Below are positions 1 through 6,600 of a stretch of DNA of 8,163 bases, in pieces. Origin of the DNA: CP2-2F sp034436235. Lineage in GTDB: Bacteria > Chloroflexota > Anaerolineae > Aggregatilineales > UBA2796. Below the pieces are notes generated by a model that worked only from the letters and a program-made list of their open reading frames with translations, had not been told where the DNA came from and made no database searches. The position numbers and the translations under genes are program-made. Position 1 is the stretch's first letter; each line of letters opens with the position of its first letter. The stretch lies in assembly GCA_034436235.1 (NCBI GenBank), contig DAOTWB010000208.1, positions 1 through 8,163 on the forward strand. Direction: 5' to 3'.

Positions 1-150
1 TTGGTCGCCATGCTCGCCGATCTGATCGCGCAAGTGCCGGGCAGGCAGATCATCCTGCCTTTGAACGCGATCACGGCGTTGATCGGCGCGCCTGTGGTCG
101 CGCTCATCGTGATTCGGCAACGCCGTCTGCGCGATGCTTTCAACGCATGA
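1..150 (+). CDS. FecCD-family ABC transporter permease, C-terminal fragment
   Basis: This is the last 49 codons of a gene that begins before the window, ending at TGA 148-150. The residues include LPLNAITALIGAPVVALIV followed by a basic tail (RQRRLRDAF). In the BtuC/FecCD permease family this is the last part of the protein: a conserved loop (LPxNAxTAxIGAPVV), the final membrane helix, and a short cytoplasmic tail. The product would be the membrane channel of an importer for iron-siderophore, haem or cobalamin-like substrates. The next gene starts inside its stop codon (ATGA) and encodes an ATPase of the matching type, so the two are translationally coupled. The substrate cannot be read from this fragment. 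Confidence 0.85.
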   Translation: MVAMLADLIAQVPGRQIILPLNAITALIGAPVVALIVIRQRRLRDAFNA

Positions 151-1148
151 ACCAGACCGTCTTGACTGCGCAGCAATTGAGCGTCGGCTATCGGGCAGGA
201 CGCGGCGCGCCTGCAGTTGTGCTGCGCGACCTGAACTTGACCTTGCACAGCGGCGCGCTCGTCTGTTTGATCGGACAGAATGGCGCCGGCAAGTCCACGC
301 TCATGCGGACGCTCGCCGCGGTGCAGCGACCATTGGCAGGCGCAGTGTTCATCGGCAGCGAAGACGTGCATCAGCTGCCGATCAAGCGCTTGGCGCGCCT
401 GATCAGTGTCGTGCTGACCGAACGCGCGCAGACCAGTCTGTTGAGCGCTTACGAAGTGACAGCGCTCGGACGGCTGCCTCACACGGATTGGACAGGGCGC
501 TTGAGCGAGACGGATCGGGCGGTTGTGGACTGGGCGTTGCAAGCGGTCGGTGCGCAGGCGCTTGCGGCGCGTCCGATCAGCGAGCTGAGCGATGGCGAAC
601 GCCAAAAAGTGATGATCGCGCGCGCTTTGGCGCAAGAGACGCCGCTGATCTTCCTCGACGAGCCGACCGCGTTTCTCGATCTGCCGCGTCGCGTCGAGGT
701 CATGGCACTTTTGCGCCGTCTGGCGCATCGCACAGGGCGCGCTATCTTGCTCTCGACGCACGATCTCGACCTTGCGCTGCGCAGCGCGGATCGCATTTGG
801 CTGCTGGATGGGAATGGCGCGTTGCAGGCAGGCGCGCCTGAAGACTTGGTGTTGAGCGGCGCCTTTGCGCGCACGTTCGCCAGCGAAGGTGTCGCCTTTG
901 ATGCGAGCAGTGGCACGTTCAAGCTGTGTGCAGAAGTGCGCGGCGCGCTCGCCGTGCAGGGCGACGGTCTGCGCGCTTTTTGGACGCGCCGCGCGCTGGA
1001 GCGCGTTGGCTTTGTCGTCCGTGAGCAGATGTCCGCGCCATTTTGCGTGCAGGTGACACACGATAGTTGGCAGTGGCAAGGCGTGCGCTACGGCTCGCTT
1101 GAGGCACTGGTCGCGGCGCTGCTGAACGCGAGCGCCGATCTCGCGTGA
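147..1148 (+). CDS. FecE/BtuD-type ABC transporter ATP-binding protein with C-terminal extension
   Basis: This is the 333-residue ATPase that powers the importer whose permease gene ends at 150; ATG 147 overlaps that stop by 4 bp. Visible motifs are Walker A GQNGAGKST (43-51), ABC signature LSDGE (147-151), Walker B LIFLDEP (167-173), and H-loop STHD with His205. All are intact, so ATP hydrolysis is expected. The Q-loop region reads VVLTERAQTSLLS (88-100), so the usual PQ is replaced by TE. FecE/FepC/BtuD proteins are usually about 250-270 residues. This one has about 85 extra residues (roughly 248-333) containing FWTRRALERVGF and a W-rich strand, which looks like a small appended domain. From memory, a subset of iron/haem-type ATPases has both the VLTE variant and a similar tail. 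The likely substrate is a siderophore, haem or corrinoid; the sequence does not decide which. The stop lies inside a strong hairpin. Confidence 0.93.
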   Translation: MNQTVLTAQQLSVGYRAGRGAPAVVLRDLNLTLHSGALVCLIGQNGAGKSTLMRTLAAVQRPLAGAVFIGSEDVHQLPIKRLARLISVVLTERAQTSLLSAYEVTALGRLPHTDWTGRLSETDRAVVDWALQAVGAQALAARPISELSDGERQKVMIARALAQETPLIFLDEPTAFLDLPRRVEVMALLRRLAHRTGRAILLSTHDLDLALRSADRIWLLDGNGALQAGAPEDLVLSGAFARTFASEGVAFDASSGTFKLCAEVRGALAVQGDGLRAFWTRRALERVGFVVREQMSAPFCVQVTHDSWQWQGVRYGSLEALVAALLNASADLA

Positions 1149-1159
1149 GATCGGCGCTC
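1130..1159. terminator. 13-bp stem-loop spanning the ATPase stop codon
   Basis: Arms GAGCGCCGATCTC (1130-1142) and GAGATCGGCGCTC (1147-1159) are perfectly complementary around a GCGT tetraloop. The ATPase stop codon (1146-1148) sits at the loop and start of the second arm. The hairpin lies between the end of the ATPase gene and the 3' end of the convergent tRNA-His (1164), so it could end transcripts from either side. There is no T-run on either strand, so it is not a textbook intrinsic terminator; it may act as a 3'-end stabiliser or a non-canonical bidirectional terminator. Confidence 0.55.
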
Positions 1160-1163
1160 TGTG

Positions 1164-1236
1164 GGTGACCGGAGGGTTTCGAACCCTCGACCTTCTGGGC
1201 CACAACCAGACGTGGTACCCCTCCACCACGGCCACC
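1164..1236 (-). tRNA. tRNA-His (anticodon GTG)
   Basis: Read on the minus strand the sequence folds into a complete cloverleaf. The acceptor is GTGGCCG paired with CGGTCAC (one G-U), and the D-arm is GTGG/CCAC with a 7-nt loop containing GG. The anticodon stem is TCTGG/CCAGA with loop TTGTGGC, placing GTG at 1203-1201. The variable loop is 5 nt and the T-arm is GAGGG/CCCTC with loop TTCGAAA. An additional G at 1236 (G-1) faces discriminator C73 at 1164; this is the hallmark of tRNA-His read by histidyl-tRNA synthetase. CCA is not encoded, since CAC follows C73, so it must be added after transcription. The gene is convergent with the ABC ATPase gene. Confidence 0.97.
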
Positions 1237-1255
1237 GTATTGTGTTACGCGCTCA

Positions 1256-1264
1256 AGTCTAGCA
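1256..1264 (-). promoter_or_regulatory. Candidate extended -10 promoter of tRNA-His
   Basis: On the minus strand TGC-TAGACT (TGn plus a hexamer with 4 of 6 matches to TATAAT) lies 19 nt upstream of G-1 of the tRNA. No convincing -35 box is visible at 16-18 bp. The position suits a tRNA promoter with a short leader, but the match is modest. The kinase-like gene downstream uses the same TGC-plus-hexamer layout. Confidence 0.35.
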
Positions 1265-1319
1265 CACTTTTTGGCGCTGCGCTAGTCTCTTTTTGCAGCG
1301 AGCGTTGAAGCAAAAGCAG

Positions 1320-1351
1320 CTGCGCAGTCTCCAGACTTATCAGATGCGCAG
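1320..1351. repeat. Nested inverted repeat in the spacer
   Basis: Outer arms CTGCGCA (1320-1326) and TGCGCAG (1345-1351) are perfectly complementary. They enclose a second dyad, AGTCT-CC-AGACT (1326-1337). The inner loop is too tight for a full RNA hairpin, so the inner element is easier to explain as a two-fold protein-binding site; the outer arms could form a 7-bp stem. No function is known. Confidence 0.4.
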
Positions 1352-1387
1352 TGTTAGGGAAGCCGTGAACGCTGATTCAGGGCGAGC

Positions 1388-1407
1388 AGCGCGCCGCGCG
1401 GCGCGCT
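1388..1407. repeat. Perfect 20-bp GC-rich palindrome upstream of the rmd-like gene
   Basis: AGCGCGCCGC is followed directly by its reverse complement. As DNA this is a perfect two-fold site; as RNA it would be an 8-bp stem with a 4-nt loop. On the plus strand it is followed by CTTGATCTTT, which is only partly T-rich. It lies about 90 nt before the TTG start of the sugar-nucleotide operon, so an operator or leader attenuator is possible. GCGC words are very common in this genome, which weakens the case. Confidence 0.4.
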
Positions 1408-1496
1408 CTTGATCTTTGCCCGCTTTTCGTTTAAGGTGATCGGCGCTCAGCGCGGTAGACTCGGATCAGATAGGCATAGAAGGGATAGTTTGACCT

Positions 1497-2459
1497 TTGA
1501 AAGCTCTCATCAGCGGCGCAGGCGGCTTCGTCGGCGGACACTTGCTCGCATACTTATGCCAACATATGCCGCACGTCGCTTTGCACGGCACGTTGTTCTC
1601 CGATTCAGAGCGGCGCGCTGCGCTGGAAGCGCTCGGCTGTCGGTTGTGGACGCTCGATCTACGCGACGCAGACGCTGTGCGCGATCTGGTGGCACACATA
1701 CGTCCTGATCGCATTTATCACTTGGCAGGGCAGGCATTTGTGCCGCGCTCGTTCGCCGCGCCGTGGGAAACGCTTGAGGTGAACATTCGCGGCACGCTCA
1801 ACTTGCTGGAAGCCGTCCGCGCGCTCAAGCTGGAGACGCGCATTCTGGTGGTCAGCTCTGCTGAAATTTACGGCGCGGCTGCCGTCGACTCGTTGCCGCT
1901 GACTGAGAGCGCGCCGTTCATGCCGTCCAGTCCATACAGCGTCAGCAAAATTGCGCAGGATATGCTGGCATGGCAATATGCGCGTGCGCATAGCTTGTAC
2001 ACAGTGCGCGTGCGTCCTTTCAATCACATCGGCACAGGGCAGAGCGCCGATTTTGCCGTGCCGAACTGGGCGTCGCAGATCGCGGCTGCCGAGCTTGGGC
2101 TGCGCGAGCCGATCGTAGCAGTGGGCAACCTTGCCGCAGCGCGCGATTTCACCGATGTGCGCGACGTGGTGCGCGCTTACGCGCTCGCGCTTGAGCGCGG
2201 CGCCGCGGGCGCCGTCTACAATGTCTGTTCAGGCGTGCCACAGACCATGCAGCACGTCCTTGAGACGCTCATCGGTCTCAGCCGGACGCCGATCACAGTG
2301 CGCGTCGATCCTGAGCGCGTCCGTCCGATTGAGATTCCTGTCCTGTACGGCTCATATGCGCGCCTGCAGGCAGATACCGATTGGCGACCGCAGATCAGCT
2401 TAGCCCAATCGCTGACCGATGTCTTGAACGAATGGCGCGCGCGTCTGCGCAGCGCTTGA
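1497..2459 (+). CDS. rmd: NAD(P)-dependent SDR, probable GDP-6-deoxy-D-lyxo-4-hexulose reductase
   Basis: This is a 320-residue extended short-chain dehydrogenase/reductase. The Rossmann motif GAGGFVG (7-13) begins at the very N-terminus. The catalytic set is Ser121 in SSAEIYG (120-126) and Tyr147/Lys151 in PYSVSK. Sugar-nucleotide-binding motifs RPFNHIG (173-179) and RDFTDVRD (216-223) follow. Rmd reduces GDP-4-keto-6-deoxy-D-mannose to GDP-D-rhamnose, and its substrate is the product of Gmd, encoded 42 nt downstream; this context is the main reason for the specific name. The start is TTG 1497. An in-frame TGA lies only two codons upstream (1491-1493), and the Rossmann strand begins at residue 2, so no ATG start is possible without losing the fold. 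AGAAGGGA (1478-1485) is a plausible ribosome site. The alternative is another GDP- or dTDP-hexulose reductase or epimerase of the same family. Confidence 0.85.
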   Translation: MKALISGAGGFVGGHLLAYLCQHMPHVALHGTLFSDSERRAALEALGCRLWTLDLRDADAVRDLVAHIRPDRIYHLAGQAFVPRSFAAPWETLEVNIRGTLNLLEAVRALKLETRILVVSSAEIYGAAAVDSLPLTESAPFMPSSPYSVSKIAQDMLAWQYARAHSLYTVRVRPFNHIGTGQSADFAVPNWASQIAAAELGLREPIVAVGNLAAARDFTDVRDVVRAYALALERGAAGAVYNVCSGVPQTMQHVLETLIGLSRTPITVRVDPERVRPIEIPVLYGSYARLQADTDWRPQISLAQSLTDVLNEWRARLRSA

Positions 2460-2501
2460 AGGCTTTCATCACTATTCATCAGACGAGGAGTCCGAGTTTT
2501 T

Positions 2502-3479
2502 ATGGCGAAACGTGCGCTCATCACTGGCATCACAGGGCAGGATGGCTCTTACCTTGCCGAGCTGCTGCTGGAAAAAGGCTATGAGGTCTACGGCTTGGTG
2601 CGCCGCACCAGCACGCAGCGCTTCTCGCGCATCAGCCACATTCAGGATCACATTCGCCTGATCTCAGGCGATATGCTCGATCAGACGTCGCTGCAAGAGG
2701 CGCTGCGCGAGGCGCGACCTGATGAGGTCTATAACCTTGCCGCGCAAAGTTTTGTGCAAACGTCATGGCGGCAGCCTGTCTTCACAGGCGATGTGACCGC
2801 GCTTGGCGTCACGCGCCTGCTGGACGCCATTCGGCATGTCAATCCTGAGATACGCTTCTATCAGGCGTCTTCTTCAGAGATTTTTGGCAAAGTGCAGGAA
2901 GTGCCACAACGCGAGACCACGCCGCTCTATCCGCGCAGTCCATATGGCGTGGCGAAGGCGTACGGACACTGGATCACGATCAACTATCGCGAGAGCTACA
3001 ATATGTTCGCGGTCAGCGGCATCTTGTTCAACCACGAGAGCGAGCGGCGCGGCATCGAGTTTGTCACGCGCAAGGTCACTTACAACGTGGCGCGCATCAA
3101 GCTGGGCTTGGCGAAGGAGCTGCGCTTGGGCAATCTGGACGCGCAGCGCGACTGGGGCTTCGCCGGCGATTACGTGCGCGCCATGTGGCTGATGTTGCAG
3201 CAACCGACGCCTGACGACTACGTGATCGCCACAGGCGAGACGCATACCGTCCAGAAGCTGGTGGAGACGGCGTTCAGTTATGTTGGGCTGAATTGGCGTG
3301 ATTACGTAGTGCAGGATCCTGCCTTCATGCGTCCGGCTGAGGTGGATTTGCTGGTCGGCGATCCGAGCAAGGCGGGCAGGCAGCTAGGCTGGGAGCCGAC
3401 CATGACCTTCACTGAACTCATCCATCGTATGGTGGAAGCCGACCTGAAATTGCTGCGCGACGGCGGCTCTGAAGATTAG
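2502..3479 (+). CDS. gmd: GDP-mannose 4,6-dehydratase
   Basis: This 325-residue cytoplasmic enzyme converts GDP-D-mannose to GDP-4-keto-6-deoxy-D-mannose, using tightly bound NADP(H). Diagnostic motifs are the nucleotide-binding GITGQDG (9-15), the active-site SSSE (123-126), Tyr148 and Lys152 in SPYGVAK, FNHESERRG (176-184), and RDWGFAGDY (216-224). Well-studied Gmd enzymes have Thr-Ser-Glu at the active site; here the Thr is Ser124, a conservative change. Length is near the short end of the family (about 320-375). The start ATG 2502 follows GAGGAG (2485-2490) at 11 nt, and the gene sits 42 nt behind the reductase gene, so the two probably share an mRNA. The product can feed D-rhamnose, L-fucose or related deoxysugar pathways; the partner reductase points to GDP-D-rhamnose. 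Confidence 0.96.
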   Translation: MAKRALITGITGQDGSYLAELLLEKGYEVYGLVRRTSTQRFSRISHIQDHIRLISGDMLDQTSLQEALREARPDEVYNLAAQSFVQTSWRQPVFTGDVTALGVTRLLDAIRHVNPEIRFYQASSSEIFGKVQEVPQRETTPLYPRSPYGVAKAYGHWITINYRESYNMFAVSGILFNHESERRGIEFVTRKVTYNVARIKLGLAKELRLGNLDAQRDWGFAGDYVRAMWLMLQQPTPDDYVIATGETHTVQKLVETAFSYVGLNWRDYVVQDPAFMRPAEVDLLVGDPSKAGRQLGWEPTMTFTELIHRMVEADLKLLRDGGSED

Positions 3480-3523
3480 GCAGGCGCTTTTGCCGATCTC
3501 TAACAGCCTTCCAACGCGCCACA

Positions 3524-3538
3524 TGCCGTGCGACGGCA
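3524..3538. promoter_or_regulatory. Operator-like inverted repeat at the -35 position
   Basis: TGCCGT-GCG-ACGGCA is a perfect 6-bp inverted repeat with a 3-bp centre. With 17-bp spacing from the -10 element at 3548, the -35 hexamer would be 3525-3530, inside the left arm, and no -35 consensus is present there. A regulator bound here would contact or occlude RNA polymerase. It could instead be a short hairpin after gmd, but no T-run follows it. Confidence 0.45.
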
Positions 3539-3544
3539 CATCTG

Positions 3545-3553
3545 TGCTATGAT
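3545..3553 (+). promoter_or_regulatory. Extended -10 promoter of the kinase-LysM operon
   Basis: TGC-TATGAT combines the TGn extension with a hexamer matching TATAAT at 5 of 6 positions. It lies 59 nt before the GTG start of the kinase-like gene, giving a predicted leader of about 50 nt. No good -35 hexamer is seen, which is typical for extended -10 promoters. The position, after gmd ends at 3479, suggests that the kinase-LysM pair is transcribed separately from the sugar-nucleotide genes. Confidence 0.55.
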
Positions 3554-3612
3554 ACAGGTTAGGAATACGTCAGGAAGATTGACGGGCAGAGTCGGTTGAC
3601 GAGGATTGAACA

Positions 3613-6600
3613 GTGGCGCCTGATTTGCTGACGCTCTTCGCCGAGCCATCGGTTGCCTTGCTGTATTTCATGGCGATGCTCTTGCTGAGCGGCGCCGCGT
3701 TTTTCATGGCGCTTGGGCAGCGGCTGCGCGGCACAAGCGAGCGCGCTGCCGCTGTCTACGCTTGGGCAGGGCTGGGTGTTTTGGCGGCATGGCTGGCGCT
3801 GATGGGCGGCGCGCTCGCCGTCCTGTTGAGCGGACAGCCGAGCGCTGCTATCATGCCGCCGTTAGAGCGCGCCGTGAAGGCGTCCGTCATCGCCTGCGTT
3901 GGCTATGCCTTTTTGCGCGCCGAAGTCGTGCCGTTCTGGCGAAACAATCGTGCGCTCGACCTGCTCTTCGCGGCGCTTTTGGCGCTTCTATCAGCCGCTT
4001 ACGGTTATACAGCTTACATTTGGTTCACAACGTTCGATCCACAGGTCGCCTTCAACAGCACGCCGTTCGGCAGCGCGTGGATGCTCGGCAGCGGCGCGTT
4101 GTGCGCGCTCTGGACGGCGCTCTTGCTGCTCAACATGCGCCGCGTGCCTGATGCGCCGTTGAAGCTGCTCTTTTGCCTTGTCATTTTGGCAGGCTACGCC
4201 TATACAGCGTACGGCATTCTCAATGGACAGATCGACGGCAATGAAGTTGGTGCGCTGCGGCTCGCTTTTCTGCTCGCGATGCCGCTCTTGCCTGTGGCAA
4301 TATACCGTCTGGTGGTCAGGCGGATGATGCAGCTGGTGGAAGAGCGCGCGGCGCAGGCGACAGTCTCCACACTGACCAACATCTCGACCAATTTGCTTGA
4401 TACCACTGTAGATCGCGAGTCAGTGACGCTGCTGAAGGCGATTGGCACGATGATTGAGCGCGAAGCGCCTGAAGATTTGCCGCGCCAGATCGTAATCGCT
4501 GCCACGACGCTTGTGAAAGCGGATGTTGGCGCGTTGTTGGTCGCCGATGACCAAGAATATGCCGATGTCTTAGCCGCTTTTGACGTGGTGCAGCAGCGCG
4601 CCATCGCCGCGATGGCATTCAAGCTGGACGAACAGCCGACTTTGCAAGAAGCGCTCATGTCGCGGCTGCAGAAGAGTTTATCGGTAGACCAAAATCTGAA
4701 CGAGATGGTCGACTTGTACACGCGGCTCGATATTCAGAAGATTGGACCGGTCTACTTTCAGCCGTTGACGCGCGAAGGCGACGTGGTCGGCGTGTTGGTG
4801 ATCGCGCTGCCGTACACGCAACGCAATCTGCGCGAGAGCGAGCGGCGTTTGCTGGAGAGCGTCGCGCCGGCGGCGGCGCGTTTGCTGCTGATCAGCCGCA
4901 CGGCGCAGCGCACGCGCTTGGAAGCGCAGCGCAGCGCGGCGCAAGCCGTCCTAGCGGATGCCGAGTCAGCCGATCAGCCGATCAGCAACACGGCTGCTGT
5001 GCGCGCCGAGATGCAGGCGAGCCTTGAATTGGCGCGCAGCCAGATCAACGAGCTGAGCGCGCTCGTCCGCGACCTACAGATCGAGCTGGATTACGAGCGC
5101 AGCCGCATCGCTGAGATCGTGGCGGACGATCCTGAAGGACTCTCGATCTCACAGCGCATTGAGAAAATGGCGTCTGAGCGGCGCCGCCTTGAAGCGGAGC
5201 GCGAGCAGCTGGTGCAGGCGCTGCAAGAAGCGCAGACTCAGTTGGCGAGCGCCAGCGGCAGCGATGACGAAATGCTGCGCACGCTGGTGCGCGTCTTGCA
5301 GCAAGAGCGCGACGATCTGCTGGCGCAGAAAGCGCTGCTTGAGCAGCAGCTCATTGAAATTCGCAAAGGCGGCAACACAGCGCCTGCCATGCTGCGCGAT
5401 CTCTTGGTTCGCCAGAGCGAAGAACGTGCACGCCTTGAAGCTGAGCGCGATCAATTGCGTGCGCAACTGACCGACGTGGAAGCGCAGCTGCGCGCGCTCG
5501 GCATTGAAGGCGGACCGAGCGCCTTGATCACGACCTTAGCCAACCTGACCGACGAGCGCAGCCGCTACAAAGCGCAAGCTGAGCGCGCTGCGCAAGAACG
5601 CGATACTTTGCGCGCTGAATTGCAGCGCGTGCGCGACCTGATCGCAGCTGCTGACGAACGCGAAGCGAAGATCGCCGCGCTGGAGAACGAATTGCGCCGC
5701 TTGGCAGGCGACCGCGAAGCGCTGGCGCGCCAACGCGACTCGTTGCGCCAGGATCGCGAGGCGACGCAGAGCGAACGCGAGCAATGGGAAGCGCTGCGCA
5801 CGCGCATGGTCGCCGAGATGTCTGCTTTGCAGCAAGACCTTGAGGCAGCCATTCACAACTACAAACGCGCCGCCGCTGAGCGTGACAAGCTGAAAGAAGA
5901 GATGGCTGCGCTGCTCAGCGAGCGCGATAAGCTCGCCGCTGGACGCGCAGCCTTGCAAAGTGAGCGCGATCAGCTCTTGGCGCGTGTGGAAGGCAATCGC
6001 GAAGTGCTGCAGCAGCTCGGCGCGGAAGGCATTGGCACGCTCAAGACCATGATTGACGACCTGACCGAAGAGCGCAGCGAGCTAGAACATCAGCTCTTGC
6101 GCGCTCAGAGTCAGATTCAGCGCCTGCGCGAGCAGCTGGACGACGCGCGCCGCAAGCTCAGCGCCGCCAGCCAAGCGCCGAACATCGCCGCACATGCCGA
6201 GACGCTCGAAGTGCTATTGAGCATGGCGCAAGAGCTGCGCACGCCGCTCGGCGCGATCACGGCATACGTCGATCTGCTGCTCAACGAGTCGGTCGGCTTG
6301 CTGGGCGATTTGCAACGGCAGTTCTTGCTGCGCGTCAAATCCAACAGCGAGCGCCTTGCCACGTTGATCGAAGAATTCGTGCGCGTGGTCGCCATTGATA
6401 GCGGACAAGTCAAATTGCACATGGCACAGCTCGATCTGAGCGAAGTGATTGATGACGCGATCACTGCCACGCAGACGCAATTTTTGGAAAAAGGCATCAC
6501 GCTGCGCCTGAACCTGCCCGATAGCTTGCCGCCGATCAGCGGCGACCGCAGCGCGCTGCAACAAGTGTTGGTCGAGCTGCTCTCGAACGCTTACCGCGCC

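Larger units (their letters stand above)
1240..1496. other. Gene-free spacer between tRNA-His and the rmd-like gene
   Basis: I see no credible coding frame here. The spacer should carry the tRNA promoter (minus strand) and the promoter and leader of the sugar-nucleotide operon (plus strand). It contains a nested dyad at 1320-1351 and a perfect 20-bp palindrome at 1388-1407. Possible plus-strand promoter elements are weak: TTGATC (1409-1414) with TAAGGT (1432-1437), or TAGACT (1456-1461). An AGAAGGGA Shine-Dalgarno-like run (1478-1485) lies 11 nt before the TTG start of the next gene. Confidence 0.6.

Noticed and set aside
134..841. 235-residue plus-strand frame overlapping the ABC ATPase in another frame
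   Set aside because: Its composition is Arg/Ala-rich and without motifs, while the overlapping frame carries all ABC motifs.
1438..1448. 11-base GATCGGCGCTC shared with the hairpin arm at 1149-1159
   Set aside because: Short and composed of words frequent in this genome; no flanking similarity, so probably chance.
2198..2212. GGCGCC-GCG-GGCGCC inverted repeat inside the rmd-like gene
   Set aside because: It encodes ordinary residues in frame, and GCGC/GGCGCC words are abundant across this genome.
3474..3500. Possible terminator after gmd (GGCA ... TGCC with a short T-run)
   Set aside because: Only 4 bp of stem, with the T-run in the loop and not after the stem. Too weak to call.
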